Source: Brachybacterium sp. YJGR34 (GTDB lineage: Bacteria > Actinomycetota > Actinomycetes > Actinomycetales > Dermabacteraceae). Taken from it: a DNA stretch of 64,000 nt. Of the stretch, positions 44,430 through 54,146 are shown piece by piece. Every line of letters begins with the position of its first letter. Position 1 is the first letter of the stretch. The notes under the pieces were generated by a model. The model did no database searches, was not told the origin of the DNA, and worked only from the letters and a program-made list of their open reading frames with translations. The stretch is from positions 1 to 64,000 of the forward strand of contig NZ_PNFB01000005.1 in NCBI RefSeq assembly GCF_003347015.1, written 5' to 3'. A program made the translations under genes and the position numbers.

Positions 44430-46225
44430 TGTCCAGAGCACGCAGCGCCGAGGCGACCCTCACGCCCACCGGGGCGCCGATGGTCGACGGCTCCGCCTGG
44501 CACGAGCAGGTCGCCGCGGGCGGCGACGTCCTCGAGATCGAGGACCTGCGGATCGCCACCACCGCCGGCGGCCGCGAGGTGGTCCGCGGCGTCGACCTCC
44601 ACCTGCGCCAGGGGGAGCTGCTCGCCCTGGTCGGGGAGTCCGGCTCCGGGAAGACCACGGTGGGGCTGGCGACCCTGGGCCACTTCCGGTCGGGCCTCAC
44701 CCACGCCGGCGGCTCCGTCACCATCCACCCCTCGAACACCACGGCCCCGGCGCTGATGACCGCGCTGGGGGAGGAGTCGCTGCGCCGTCTGCGCGGCTCG
44801 CGGGTCTCCTACATCCCGCAGGACCCCGCGCTGTCGTTGAACCCGGCCATGCGCGTCGGCGAGCAGATCGGCGAGGTCCTCGAGATCCACGAGTTCGGGT
44901 CCTCCGAGGCCGAGCGCATCGAGCGCGTGCGCAGCGTGCTGCGGGAGGTCGGTCTGCCGGACGACGACGCCTACCGCCGCCGCTGGCCCCACCAGCTCTC
45001 CGGCGGTCAGCAGCAGCGCATCGGCATCGCCATGGCCTTCGCGATGTACCCGGACGTGCTGGTGCTCGACGAGCCGACGACCGGGCTGGACGTCTCCACG
45101 CAGGCCGTGGTGCTCGAGACCATCCGGGAGATGACGGTGACGAACCGCGTCGCCGCCCTCTACATCACCCACGACCTCGCCGTGGTCGCCGAGATCGCCG
45201 ACCGCGTGGCCGTCATGCTGCAGGGCGAGCTGGTCGAGGAGGGTCCCACGGACGAGGTGCTCCGCGCGCCCCGCCACCGGTACACCCGCACCCTGCTCGC
45301 CGCCGTCCCCGACCTCGCCGGCAGGAACCGGATCGGCGAGTTCGAGGCGCGTCGCCGCGCCGTCGAGGCGGCGGAGGCGGACGCGGCCCGGACCTCGGAC
45401 CCGGACTCCGGCCCGGCCGCCGCGCGCGGCGAGGACCGCCCCGTCGCGGCTCCGGCGCCCGCCGCCGCCCCCGGGGACCCGCTGATCGCCGTGCGCGACG
45501 TGTCGCTGTCCTACGGCGAGAAGCAGGTGCTCAGCAGCGTGGACCTCACGCTGCGCGCCGGGGAGTGCACGCTGCTGCTGGGCGAGTCCGGATCGGGCAA
45601 GACCACCCTGTCCCGGTCGATCGCGGGTCTGCTGGACCACTGGTCGGGCTCCATCTCCTATCAGGGGACGGAGCTGGCGCCGTCCACGCGGCGTCGCAGC
45701 CTCGCCCAGCGCCAGGACATCCAGTACGTCTTCCAGTCCCCGTTCTCCTCGCTGAACCCGCGGCGCACGCTGGGCCAGTCCCTCGCGGTGCCGCTGGAGA
45801 TGTCCGGCGATCTCAGCGCCGCCGAGCGCACCCAGCGGGTGCGCGAGGCGCTGGACGCCGTGCGGCTGGGCCGGGCCTTCATCGACCGTCGCCCGGGGGA
45901 CCTCTCCGGCGGCGAGCGGCAGCGCGCCGCGATCGCCCGCGCGCTGGTGAACATGCCGCGGGTGCTGATCTGCGACGAGATCACCTCGGCGCTGGACGTG
46001 TCGGTCCAGGCCAGCATCATCGATCTGCTGACCCGTCTGCGGGAGGAGAGGGGCCTGTCGATGCTCTTCGTCACCCACAACATCGCCCTGGCCCGCCACG
46101 TGGCCGAGCGCGTCGCGGTCCTCGACCACGGCGTGATCGTCGACGATGGTCCCACGGACCAGGTGCTGACCGCTCCGAGCAACACCTACACCGAGGAGCT
46201 GCTGGCGAACATCCCGTCCCTCTGA
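44429..46225 (+). CDS. tandem ABC ATPase (DppD-DppF fusion)
   Basis: 598 aa with two complete nucleotide-binding domains. The first (about 35-290) has Walker [12 protein letters not shown], signature [10 protein letters not shown] and Walker [13 protein letters not shown]. The second (about 350-598) has [21 protein letters not shown] and [12 protein letters not shown]. The linker is Ala/Pro/Asp-rich. The fused form replaces separate DppD and DppF. The ATG overlaps the permease stop by one base. It energises import together with the two permeases. Confidence 0.9.
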   Translation: MSRARSAEATLTPTGAPMVDGSAWHEQVAAGGDVLEIEDLRIATTAGGREVVRGVDLHLRQGELLALVGESGSGKTTVGLATLGHFRSGLTHAGGSVTIHPSNTTAPALMTALGEESLRRLRGSRVSYIPQDPALSLNPAMRVGEQIGEVLEIHEFGSSEAERIERVRSVLREVGLPDDDAYRRRWPHQLSGGQQQRIGIAMAFAMYPDVLVLDEPTTGLDVSTQAVVLETIREMTVTNRVAALYITHDLAVVAEIADRVAVMLQGELVEEGPTDEVLRAPRHRYTRTLLAAVPDLAGRNRIGEFEARRRAVEAAEADAARTSDPDSGPAAARGEDRPVAAPAPAAAPGDPLIAVRDVSLSYGEKQVLSSVDLTLRAGECTLLLGESGSGKTTLSRSIAGLLDHWSGSISYQGTELAPSTRRRSLAQRQDIQYVFQSPFSSLNPRRTLGQSLAVPLEMSGDLSAAERTQRVREALDAVRLGRAFIDRRPGDLSGGERQRAAIARALVNMPRVLICDEITSALDVSVQASIIDLLTRLREERGLSMLFVTHNIALARHVAERVAVLDHGVIVDDGPTDQVLTAPSNTYTEELLANIPSL

Positions 46226-46297
46226 GGACGGGAGGGCGCCGTGCCGCAGCGGTTCCGGTGCCGCCCACCAGCAGCCGACGACGCAGGGGAAGACCTC

Positions 46298-47206
46298 ATG
46301 TCGACATCGAAGACACCCATCACCGGGGCGGACGGCGCCGAGGCGCCCGCGGCCACCGACGCGGAGGCGGTGCGCGCCCGGGTGCGCTCCTGCATCGCCA
46401 GCTCCGGGCTCGCCCAGCGCGAGTTCGCCCGGCGGATCGAGCTGGAGGAGTCCAAGCTGTCCAAGGCCCTCGGCGGCACCCGCCGCTTCGGGCCGGAGGA
46501 GCTGGTGCGCATCGCGACCGTCGGCGGTGTGACCGTGAACTGGCTGGTGTCCGGATCGGACGCGGGCAGCGGACCGGCCGCGGTGCCCGATGCGATGAGC
46601 CTGCCGCGCCGGATCCGGGAGACCCCGGATCAGGTGCGTCGGCGCCAGGAGATCGTCGAGGCCGCCTGGCAGCTGTTCGCCTCCCGCGGGCTGCACGGCG
46701 TGAAGATCACCGAGATCGCCGCGGAGGCGAAGGTCAGCACCGCCGCGGTGTACTACTACTTCGACAGCAAGCGGGAGCTGTTCGAGGAGACGCTGCGCTA
46801 CTCGGTGAAGCTCGCCTTCGATCGACAGGTCGCCACCCTCTCCCTCATCGAGGACCCGCGCGAGCGGCTCGAGCACCTCATCGGCCTGCAGCTGCCCACC
46901 GGCAGCGCCGGGGCCCAGGAGTTCTCGATCTGGCTGCAGGCCTGGTCCGAGGTCTCCATCGGCGCCGGCTCCCAGCAGAACCAGGCCTTCGCCTACCAGC
47001 GCTGGTACCGCACCGTGCGCGACGTGCTGCGCGAGGGCCAGGAGGCCGGGGTGTACGTCGACGAGCCGGTCGAGGACCTCACCACCCAGCTGACCAGCCT
47101 GATCGACGGCCTCGGGATCAAGGTCCTGGTGGGGACCCTCGACGTCGAGCAGATGCGCACCCAGGTCCATCGCTTCCTCGCCCGCCTCGAGGTGGACCGC
47201 CCCTGA
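46298..47206 (+). CDS. regulator with Cro/C1-type HTH fused to a TetR domain
   Basis: 302 aa. Residues about 22-90 resemble an XRE/Cro-C1 helix-turn-helix: [20 protein letters not shown], then [13 protein letters not shown] and VNWLVSG. Residues about 110-165 are a standard Tet[24 protein letters not shown], then [17 protein letters not shown]. The rest is a TetR ligand domain. Two DNA-binding modules in one chain are rare. It lies inside the operon between the transporter and the catabolic genes. The ATG has GGGGA 8 bases upstream; the frame is open further up without support. Confidence 0.82.
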   Translation: MSTSKTPITGADGAEAPAATDAEAVRARVRSCIASSGLAQREFARRIELEESKLSKALGGTRRFGPEELVRIATVGGVTVNWLVSGSDAGSGPAAVPDAMSLPRRIRETPDQVRRRQEIVEAAWQLFASRGLHGVKITEIAAEAKVSTAAVYYYFDSKRELFEETLRYSVKLAFDRQVATLSLIEDPRERLEHLIGLQLPTGSAGAQEFSIWLQAWSEVSIGAGSQQNQAFAYQRWYRTVRDVLREGQEAGVYVDEPVEDLTTQLTSLIDGLGIKVLVGTLDVEQMRTQVHRFLARLEVDRP

Positions 47207-47271
47207 GGGACCCGCCCCTCTCCCACCCACCGCCCCACCCCCAGAACCACGACCCCGAGAAAGGGATCTCC

Positions 47272-48177
47272 ATGAGCCGCCCCGTCATCCTCACCGCCGC
47301 CCTCACCGGCGCCGGTGACACCACCGCCAAGAGCGAGCACGTCCCGGTCACCCCCGAGCAGATCGCCGCCGACGCGATCGCCTCCGCCCGCGCCGGCGCC
47401 TCCGTCGTCCACATCCACGTCCGCGACGTCGAGACCGGCCTGGCCTCCCGCGACGTGGCCCTCTACCGGGAGGTGGTGCGGCTGGTCGGGGAGAGCGACG
47501 TCGATCCGGTCATCAACCTCACCGCCGGCATGGGCGGCGATCTCGTCCTCGACCCGAGCGATCCCACCCGCGAGCTGGGCCGACTGGAGGGCAGCGACCT
47601 GATCAGCGGCCTGGACCGTCTGCCGCACGTGGAGCAGCTGCTCCCGGAGATCTGCACCCTGGACTGCGGCACCCTCAATTTCGGCGAGGGCAGCCAGATC
47701 TACGTCAGCACGCCGGACATGCTCCGCGAGGGCGCCGCGCGCATCAAGGAGCTCGGCGTGAAGCCGGAGATGGAGATCTTCGACACCGGCCAGCTGTGGT
47801 TCGCCAACGTCATGGTCGCCGAGGGGCTGATCGCCCCGCCGCCGATGTACCAGCTGTGCATGGGGATCCCCTATGGCGCCCCGGTCGACCCCGGCCTGCT
47901 CGACGCCATGGTGCACATGCTCCCCGAGGGGGCGCAGTGGACGTCCTTCGCCATCGGCCGCAACCAGCTGCGCTGGGTGGCGCAGTCGGTGCTGCTGGGC
48001 GGCCACGTCCGCGTGGGCCTCGAGGACAACCTCTACCTCCGCAAGGGCGTCAAGGCCACCAACGCCCAGCTCGTCGAGGAGGCCGGGAAGATCGTCGACT
48101 CCCTCGGCGACCGGATCGCCACCCCCGACGAGGCCCGCGACATCCTCCAGCTCGACCGAAAGGCTCCCACCGCATGA
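47272..48177 (+). CDS. BKACE-family beta-keto acid cleavage enzyme (dehydrocarnitine type)
   Basis: 301 aa, Zn-dependent 3-keto-5-aminohexanoate cleavage enzyme family (DUF849). Metal His47 and His49 are in [13 protein letters not shown], and the catalytic Asp/Glu region is in [13 protein letters not shown]. In carnitine catabolism, this family reacts 3-dehydrocarnitine with acetyl-CoA to give acetoacetate and betainyl-CoA. The specificity is assigned from the neighbouring carnitine dehydrogenase and thioesterase. Overlaps the dehydrogenase by 4 bp; AAAGGGA lies before the start. Confidence 0.87.
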   Translation: MSRPVILTAALTGAGDTTAKSEHVPVTPEQIAADAIASARAGASVVHIHVRDVETGLASRDVALYREVVRLVGESDVDPVINLTAGMGGDLVLDPSDPTRELGRLEGSDLISGLDRLPHVEQLLPEICTLDCGTLNFGEGSQIYVSTPDMLREGAARIKELGVKPEMEIFDTGQLWFANVMVAEGLIAPPPMYQLCMGIPYGAPVDPGLLDAMVHMLPEGAQWTSFAIGRNQLRWVAQSVLLGGHVRVGLEDNLYLRKGVKATNAQLVEEAGKIVDSLGDRIATPDEARDILQLDRKAPTA

Positions 48178-49166
48178 CCACCTCCTCCGCTCCGCAGACC
48201 CCCGGCACGCCCCTGCCGGACGCCGCCTCGATCACCACCATCGCCTGCGTCGGCATCGGCACCATCGGCGGCGGCTGGGCCGCGTACTTCCTCGCCCGCG
48301 GCTACCGGGTCCAGGCCTGGGACCCCTCGCCCGAGGCGGGCGAGCGGGTCCGCGCGCTCATCGACGCGGCCTGGCCGGCCCTGACCCAGCTGGGTCTCGC
48401 CGAGGGCGCCGACCCGCACAACATCTCCGTGCACACCGATCTCGCCGAGGCGCTCGACGGCGCCGAGTTCGTGCAGGAGAACGCCCCCGAGGTGCTGGAG
48501 ATGAAGCAGCAGCTGCTCGCGGACATCGACGAGCACGCCGCCCCCGGCGTCGTCATCGCCTCCTCCACCTCCGGCTACTCCATGACGGAGATGGCGGTCA
48601 AGGCCACCCATCCGGAGCGGCTGGTCGTCGGCCATCCCTTCAACCCGCCCTACCTCATCCCGCTGGTCGAGGTGGTCGGCGGCGAGAGCACCGACCCGGC
48701 GGTCGTGGACTGGACCTCGCGGTGGTACGAGCAGCTGGGCAAGTCCGTGATCACGATGGACCGCGAGGTGCCCGGCTTCATCGCCAACCGCCTGCAGGAG
48801 GCGCTGTGGCGCGAGGCGCTGCACATGGTGGACAACGGCGAGGCGACGGTCGAGCAGATCGACCGCTCCATCACCGACGGCCCCGGGCTGCGCTGGCCCC
48901 TGCAGGGTCCCATGCTCACCTTCCACCTCGCCGGCGGGCCCGGCGGGATGGCCCACATGCTCGACCACTTCGGGCCCTCGCTGAAGTCCCCGTGGACCCG
49001 CCTGGAGGCCCCGGAGCTGACCGACGAGCTGCGAGATGCGGTCGTCGCCGGCTGTGACGAGGAGGCCGACGGTCGCACCGTGCCCGAGCTGATCGCCCAG
49101 CGCGACCAGGCGATCATCGCGGTGCGCCAGGTGGTCGAGCAGCTGCGCCGCGAGACCGGCGCATGA
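48174..49166 (+). CDS. L-carnitine 3-dehydrogenase
   Basis: 330 aa, 3-hydroxyacyl-CoA dehydrogenase-like fold. N-terminal NAD site [20 protein letters not shown], then an Asp (AWDPSP) preferring [21 protein letters not shown] is strongly typical of carnitine dehydrogenases, and [20 protein letters not shown] is the linker to the C-terminal domain. It oxidises L-carnitine to 3-dehydrocarnitine. In some bacteria this enzyme is fused to the thioesterase that here is a separate overlapping gene. Other 3-hydroxy acids cannot be excluded. Confidence 0.85.
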   Translation: MTTSSAPQTPGTPLPDAASITTIACVGIGTIGGGWAAYFLARGYRVQAWDPSPEAGERVRALIDAAWPALTQLGLAEGADPHNISVHTDLAEALDGAEFVQENAPEVLEMKQQLLADIDEHAAPGVVIASSTSGYSMTEMAVKATHPERLVVGHPFNPPYLIPLVEVVGGESTDPAVVDWTSRWYEQLGKSVITMDREVPGFIANRLQEALWREALHMVDNGEATVEQIDRSITDGPGLRWPLQGPMLTFHLAGGPGGMAHMLDHFGPSLKSPWTRLEAPELTDELRDAVVAGCDEEADGRTVPELIAQRDQAIIAVRQVVEQLRRETGA

Positions 49167-49621
49167 GCTCTCTGAGCCCTCACCGCAGCGCGGTGCGCGA
49201 GGAGTGGATCGACTACAACGGCCACCTCTCCGAGGCGTACTACGTGCTCGTGTTCGGCCATGCCACCGACCAGGTCATGGAGCAGATCGGGCTGGGGCCG
49301 GCCGAGCGTGAGCGCACGGGCTCCTCGCTGTACACCGTCGAGGCGCACGTGCGGTACCTGCAGGAGGTGGCACTCGGCGCGGAGCTCGAGGTCACCACCG
49401 TGATCGCCGGATCCGCAGCCAAGAAGCTGCACCTGGCTCACGAGATGCGCTCGGGCGGTGAGCTGGTCGCCACCGAGGAGATCCTCGCCCTGCACGTCGC
49501 GGGCGAGCCCGCCCGGGCCACGCCGTTCCCGGAGTCCGTCGCCGCGCGGATCGCCGAGCTCACCGCTGCGGGGGCCGACGCTCCCGCGCCCGAGTGGACC
49601 GGCCGCGCGATCCGCGTCTGA
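49163..49621 (+). CDS. hotdog-fold thioesterase (betainyl-CoA thioesterase)
   Basis: 152 aa, 4-hydroxybenzoyl-CoA-thioesterase-like hotdog protein. The N-terminal EEWIDYNGHLSEAYYVLVFG carries the Asp/Asn-Gly-His active-site stretch. ATGA overlap with the carnitine dehydrogenase. It would hydrolyse betainyl-CoA to glycine betaine and CoA, completing carnitine to betaine. Confidence 0.82.
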   Translation: MSSLSPHRSAVREEWIDYNGHLSEAYYVLVFGHATDQVMEQIGLGPAERERTGSSLYTVEAHVRYLQEVALGAELEVTTVIAGSAAKKLHLAHEMRSGGELVATEEILALHVAGEPARATPFPESVAARIAELTAAGADAPAPEWTGRAIRV

Positions 49622-49662
49622 CCGCCCCACCACCGTCCGTCCCCTCCAGGAGGTATCCACCG

Positions 49663-50838
49663 ATGTCCACGCCCACCCCGTCCGCCGAGGACACGACCGG
49701 GGTCGTCGTCCGTGCGTCCGACGGCCTGCCCGGCGACATCGCCGAGCGTCTGGTCGACGTCTTCGCACGTCACCTCGCCGCCACCGACGGCGGGATGGCG
49801 TTCTCCGTCCACCGCGCCGGACAGCCGCTGCTGCAGCTGCACGGCGGGCGGGCGGCGCCGGGGCGGGCGTGGACGGAGGACACCATGGCGGTGCTCTTCT
49901 CCGGCACCAAGGGCCTGACCGCGACCCTCGCGGCGATCCTGATCGGCCGCGGACAGCTGGATCCCGAGGCCCCGGTTGCGGAGTGCTGGCCGGAGTTCGC
50001 GGCCGCCGGCAAGGAGCAGGTGCGCATCCACCACCTGCTCGACCACACCGTCGGCCTGCCCTATGTCGATCCCGACCCGGCCACGCAGGCCGAGGTGCTC
50101 GACAACCGCCTGATGGCCGAGCGCCTGGCGGCGCAGCCGACCCTGTGGGAGCCGGGCACGAAGGTCGCCTACCACGCGATCACCTACGGCTACCTGCTGG
50201 CGGAGGTGATGCGCCGGGTCACCGGGCGCGGCCCCGGCGAGCTGCTGCGCACCGAGCTGGCCGAGCCCCTGGGCCTGGACTTCCACCTGGGCCTGCCCGC
50301 GGCGGAGGAGGAGCGCGTCGCCCCGGTGTTCCGCGCCCCGGACTACCGGATCTCCACCTATCTGGAGGACGACCCGGAGCGCCGGGCGATCGTGAACCGG
50401 ATGTACGGCAGCAGCCTGACCGCCGAGCAGCCGCCGTTCAACACCCGTGAGCACCACGCGGCGGAGCTCGCCGCCGGCGGCGCGATCGGAACGGCCGATG
50501 CGATGTCGCGTCTCTACTCCCTGCTGATCTCCCCGGAGTCGCTGCCGGCGCCGATCGTCCCGGCCGAGACCCTGGCGCGGGCCACCCGGACCTGGTCCGA
50601 GGGGAAGGACGCGATCAACGACCGGCCGGTGCGCTTCGGGCTGGGCTACGAGCTCGACGACCCGCTGGGCACCTACGGCCCGGTGCGCCCCGCCCTGGGC
50701 CACAGCGGCGCCGGTGGCGGGCTGCACGGGGCCTGGCCGGAGAAGGATCTCGCCTTCTCCTTCCTGCCGTCGATGATGCAGAGCGAGGACGTGGATCGAC
50801 GGGTCAAGGACCTGCTGGCGGTGCTGGCCGAGGCCTGA
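49663..50838 (+). CDS. beta-lactamase-fold serine hydrolase
   Basis: 391 aa, class C beta-lactamase/esterase (EstB-like) family. The SxxK motif is LFSGTKGLTATLAA, the YxN-like motif is YHAITYGYLLAEV, and HSGAGGG stands for the KTG/HxG element. No signal peptide, so cytoplasmic. A strong AGGAGG lies before the ATG, 41 bp after the thioesterase, and a hairpin follows, so it is the last gene of the carnitine operon. It may cleave an ester such as an acylcarnitine; this is a guess from position. Confidence 0.82.
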   Translation: MSTPTPSAEDTTGVVVRASDGLPGDIAERLVDVFARHLAATDGGMAFSVHRAGQPLLQLHGGRAAPGRAWTEDTMAVLFSGTKGLTATLAAILIGRGQLDPEAPVAECWPEFAAAGKEQVRIHHLLDHTVGLPYVDPDPATQAEVLDNRLMAERLAAQPTLWEPGTKVAYHAITYGYLLAEVMRRVTGRGPGELLRTELAEPLGLDFHLGLPAAEEERVAPVFRAPDYRISTYLEDDPERRAIVNRMYGSSLTAEQPPFNTREHHAAELAAGGAIGTADAMSRLYSLLISPESLPAPIVPAETLARATRTWSEGKDAINDRPVRFGLGYELDDPLGTYGPVRPALGHSGAGGGLHGAWPEKDLAFSFLPSMMQSEDVDRRVKDLLAVLAEA

Positions 50839-50858
50839 GGGCCGCGGCGGGGCGGCCC
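50839..50858 (+). terminator. terminator of the carnitine operon
   Basis: Perfect 7-bp stem GGGCCGC / GCGGCCC with a 6-base loop, directly after the serine-hydrolase stop. No T-tract. Confidence 0.5.
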
Positions 50859-50905
50859 GGGGCGGAAGGCTCGTCGGCGGGCGCGCGGATCCCGGTACTG
50901 TGCTG

Positions 50906-51301
50906 GTGAGCCGGTCGCAGCAGCCCGGCACCCGCGTGCCCGACGACTCCGCGCGGGCCCTCGATCCGATGGGACGCATCATGGAACACCTCACCGTCGC
51001 CGGCCACTCCGAGCCCATCCCCACCTCCGCCGTCGCCGCGTCGCTCCTGGAGAAGCGGCTTGAGGAGACGCGCTCCGCACGCGGCGCCGAGGCGGCGGAC
51101 GCGCTCGAGGCCCTCGTCGGCGAACGGCTCGGCTCCCTGCTCGAGGGCGGCATGCCCAGCATCGACCTGGCCACCATGCGCTCCGTCGTCGACTTCGTGG
51201 AGACGCCGAAGGAGGACGAGGCGCCGGCCACGGGCCTGGGCCGCGTGGTCCAGGACCTCAAGGACAAGGCCGCGCAGCGCGGGATGCGCTCGATGCCCTG
51301 A
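50906..51301 (+). CDS. hypothetical helical protein
   Basis: 131 aa if the GTG after TACTGT (50896-50901) is a leaderless start. High G/C at third positions from there on supports coding. Alternative starts are ATGs at 50969 and 50981. The core (about 40-90) is charged and helical (SLLEKRLEETRSARGAEAAD) and the end is basic. No family recognised. It runs convergent to the GMC gene, with 10 bp between the stops. Confidence 0.6.
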   Translation: MSRSQQPGTRVPDDSARALDPMGRIMEHLTVAGHSEPIPTSAVAASLLEKRLEETRSARGAEAADALEALVGERLGSLLEGGMPSIDLATMRSVVDFVETPKEDEAPATGLGRVVQDLKDKAAQRGMRSMP

Positions 51302-51311
51302 GCGCCGGCGC

Positions 51312-53312
51312 TCAGCGGGTGGAGACGACTCCCTCGCTGATCCGCAGCGCGTTCGCGAGGATCGTCAGGACGGGGTTCACCCCGCCGTTCGTGACGTGCG
51401 TGGAGCCGTCGGCGATCACGATGTTCTCGTGCCCCCACACCCTGCCCTCGGGGGAGACCACGGAACGGGCCGGGTCGGTGCCCATCCGGCAGGTCCCGGC
51501 CTGGTGCTGGCCGCCGCTGGGCGGGGTGGGCGCGGTCATCGACGGCATCGGGCGGATCTCCGCGGCGCCGGCGGCGGCGAGCCACGCGGCGGCGCGGTGG
51601 GAGAGCAGGTCCCGGCCTCGCAGGTCCTCCGGATGCAGGCTCCCCTCGAGCCGCACCAGCGATCGTCCGAAGCGGTCGCGGCGCCCGGTGAGACGGCGCA
51701 CCCTCGAGGATGCGGAGGTCACCTCCTGGATCGGGCCCATGATGCGGGCGAAGCGGAGCATCGCCCGCTCCATGGTCGGTGATCCCAACGGGGTGTCCGC
51801 GGCGACCAGCCCGGTGTCGTGGAGGGAGCGCTGCATGCTGGCGGGGGTGGGCACGAACTCGTCGGCCAGGATCCCGCCGCCGACGATCCCCTCGTTGCCA
51901 TGGCGGAGATCGGTGGTCGCGATCTGCGGGCCGGGACCGCGCAGATCGACCACTTCCTCGGCGAACAGCGCGGAGGCACCGCCGTAGGCGTGCCCCTGCA
52001 GGTGACGGCCCACCTGGTCGGTGTCGTTGCCCAGGCCGTGGGGGTGCTCCTCCGTGGCGCTGTCCAGGAGCAGGCGCGCGCTCTCGATGGCGCCGGCGGC
52101 GAGCACCACGAGCCCGGCGCGCACGGTGGCCCGCCAGATCCTCCCGTCCCTCGCGCCCACGAGCTCCACCCCGCGGGCGCGCCCCGAGCCCGCGACGAGG
52201 ATCCGGGAGGCCTGCGCACCGGGCAGGAGCGTGGTGTTCCCCGTCGCGAGCGCCGCGGGGAGGGAGGTGGTGTGGCTGCCGGCCCGGGCGCCGACGGGGC
52301 AGTCGAAGCCGACGCACTGCGCGCACCGCCGGCAGGCGCTGCGTCCGGCGTAGGGCCGGGTGTTGATCAGCAGCGGGACCGGCTGCGTGCCGAGGCCCAG
52401 CTGCCCGGCGGCGCGCTCCAGCCGCGCGGACAGCGGCGAGGGCGGGAAGGGCCCCATGGGCAGGGGGACGCTGCGCGGCCCGTCCCACGGGCCCGGCGAG
52501 GATCCGCCGCTGACGCCGAAGCTCTGCTCGATGCGGGCGTAGTAGGGCTCGAGGTCGTCGTAGGTGATCGGCCAATCGGCCAGGGAGCTGCCCTCGGGGA
52601 CCCCGTAGGTGCTGGCCATCGCCAGGTCCCGCGGGGCGAGGCGCCAGGCCTGCGCCCCGTAGACGCGGGTGCCGCCGCCGATGGTCATCGCGTTGTTGCT
52701 CCACAGCGAGTCCGCGGAGCGGACGCGGCGGAGGTCGTCGGCGCCGAGGAGGACCTCCCGCTCCTCGGCGTCCGCGCCCGGCCCGGAGCGGGGGAACAGA
52801 CCCGAGGCAGCGCGTGGGGTGCGCAGATGCTCGGTGAGCAGCGCGGAGCGATCCGGGAGGGTGCCGCGCTCGAGGACGAGCACGCTGCACCCGGCCTCGG
52901 CGAGGGTCTGGGCGGCCACGCCGCCGCCGGCACCGGAGCCGATGACGATCGCGTCGTAGGTCTCCGCGAGGTCCTCCGGGGTCGCGAGATCCCGCGGGCC
53001 GATGCGCAACGGTTCCCAGTGCTCGGGCGGGGGCGGCGACCAGGCGCCGACGTGCGGGGCGAGGGCGGGCCCGACCCGGTCCGCAGCGAGCCCGTGCGCA
53101 TAGAGCGCATCGCCCACGACGGTGCGCAGCGCGCGCCCGGCGGCCTCGCCGTCCGCGGCGAGCACGGCGTCCAGCCACGCCGGCTGCTCGGTGGTGCCGA
53201 CGGCGAGGATCCGGGCCGTGAGCTCGTCGATCAGGTCCTCGCGGGCGAGGGCCGGGTCGAGGGCGCGGGCGACCTGCGCCCGCACCGCCGCGGTGATGTC
53301 ACTGTCCTGCAA
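51312..53312 (-). CDS. GMC-family FAD oxidoreductase
   Basis: 666 aa. A helical extension of about 110 residues precedes the FAD motif DAIVIGSGAGGGVAAQTLAEAG (GxGxxG at 125-130). NNAMTIGGGTRVYGAQAWRL, a Cys cluster SACRRCAQCVGFDCPVGARA, and the C-terminal QAGTCRMGTDPARSVV and ADGSTHVTNGGVNPVLTI (active-site region) identify the GMC/glucose-methanol-choline family. It starts with TTG, supported by GGAGG 5 bases upstream, and overlaps the permease gene by 14 bp. It likely oxidises a sugar or polyol imported by this operon; choline-type substrates are less likely from context. Confidence 0.82.
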   Translation of the reverse strand: MQDSDITAAVRAQVARALDPALAREDLIDELTARILAVGTTEQPAWLDAVLAADGEAAGRALRTVVGDALYAHGLAADRVGPALAPHVGAWSPPPPEHWEPLRIGPRDLATPEDLAETYDAIVIGSGAGGGVAAQTLAEAGCSVLVLERGTLPDRSALLTEHLRTPRAASGLFPRSGPGADAEEREVLLGADDLRRVRSADSLWSNNAMTIGGGTRVYGAQAWRLAPRDLAMASTYGVPEGSSLADWPITYDDLEPYYARIEQSFGVSGGSSPGPWDGPRSVPLPMGPFPPSPLSARLERAAGQLGLGTQPVPLLINTRPYAGRSACRRCAQCVGFDCPVGARAGSHTTSLPAALATGNTTLLPGAQASRILVAGSGRARGVELVGARDGRIWRATVRAGLVVLAAGAIESARLLLDSATEEHPHGLGNDTDQVGRHLQGHAYGGASALFAEEVVDLRGPGPQIATTDLRHGNEGIVGGGILADEFVPTPASMQRSLHDTGLVAADTPLGSPTMERAMLRFARIMGPIQEVTSASSRVRRLTGRRDRFGRSLVRLEGSLHPEDLRGRDLLSHRAAAWLAAAGAAEIRPMPSMTAPTPPSGGQHQAGTCRMGTDPARSVVSPEGRVWGHENIVIADGSTHVTNGGVNPVLTILANALRISEGVVSTR

Positions 53313-54144
53313 GGGAGCCTCCGATGCCGCCGACGCTGAAGAAACGGTTGAGGAACGCGAAGATGAGCACGGGGGGCAGCATCATGATGACGGCGCTCGC
53401 CATGACCGGCCCCCAGTCCGTCGCGTTCTGCTGGAAGAAGGTCTGCAGCCCGATCGGCAGCGTGAAGTTCTGCTCGGAGCGCAGGAAGACCAGCGCGATC
53501 AGATAGTCGTTCCACGCGAGCAGGAACGAGTAGATCGCCGTGGACAGCACTCCGGGCAGCGAGTTGCGCAGGATGATCCGCACGAATCCGCCGAGCACCG
53601 AGCATCCGTCGATCCACGCGGCCTCCTCCAGAGAGGCGGGGATGGAGTCGAAGTACGCGGCCATCATCCAGGTCGCGACCGTCAGCGACGAGGCCACGAA
53701 GATGATGGTGATGCCCGTCAGCGAGTCGACCAGGTGCAGCCTGCTGAACACCATGAACAGCGGGATCACGAAGATCACGACCGGCAGGGACTGCACGACG
53801 AAGATGCCCAGGGAGAAGGCGGAGACCGCCCGGGAGCGCCCACGGGAGATGACGTAGCCGGCCGGGGCCGCGACCACCACCGAGATGACCGTCGCCGCGA
53901 TGGTCGAGAGCAGACTGTTGCGCAGCCAGATCGGCAGGTCCGTGCTCGTCAGCACGTGGATGAATGACTCGAGGGTCGGCCCCGCAGTCTCTGAGGAGGT
54001 CAGGGGGCGGAATGCCAGGCCGATGACCACGAAGATCGGCAGGAGGCACAGCACGGCGAGGAGGGTGAGCGCCATGGGCCGCCACGGCATGGAGCGCTGC
54101 CGTCCACTGCGCCGTGTGGAGGCTGGGAGAGTGGCGATAGCCAT
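53299..54144 (-). CDS. sugar ABC transporter permease 2 (MalG-like)
   Basis: 281 aa, six helices; EAA loop SLEEAAWIDGCSVLGGFVRI and the LAWNDYLIALVFL segment are typical of the CUT1 MalG family. It follows the other permease with 2 bp between. Confidence 0.88.
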   Translation of the reverse strand: MAIATLPASTRRSGRQRSMPWRPMALTLLAVLCLLPIFVVIGLAFRPLTSSETAGPTLESFIHVLTSTDLPIWLRNSLLSTIAATVISVVVAAPAGYVISRGRSRAVSAFSLGIFVVQSLPVVIFVIPLFMVFSRLHLVDSLTGITIIFVASSLTVATWMMAAYFDSIPASLEEAAWIDGCSVLGGFVRIILRNSLPGVLSTAIYSFLLAWNDYLIALVFLRSEQNFTLPIGLQTFFQQNATDWGPVMASAVIMMLPPVLIFAFLNRFFSVGGIGGSLAGQ

Positions 54145-54146
54145 GG

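Noticed and set aside
44204-47230. 1008-codon minus-strand open frame
   Set aside because: Antisense shadow of the ABC ATPase and regulator genes; Gly/Ala/Val-rich with no family features.
49438-53178. 1246-codon minus-strand open frame
   Set aside because: Covers the serine hydrolase antisense and the GMC gene in the wrong frame; Arg/Pro/Gly-rich low-complexity translation.
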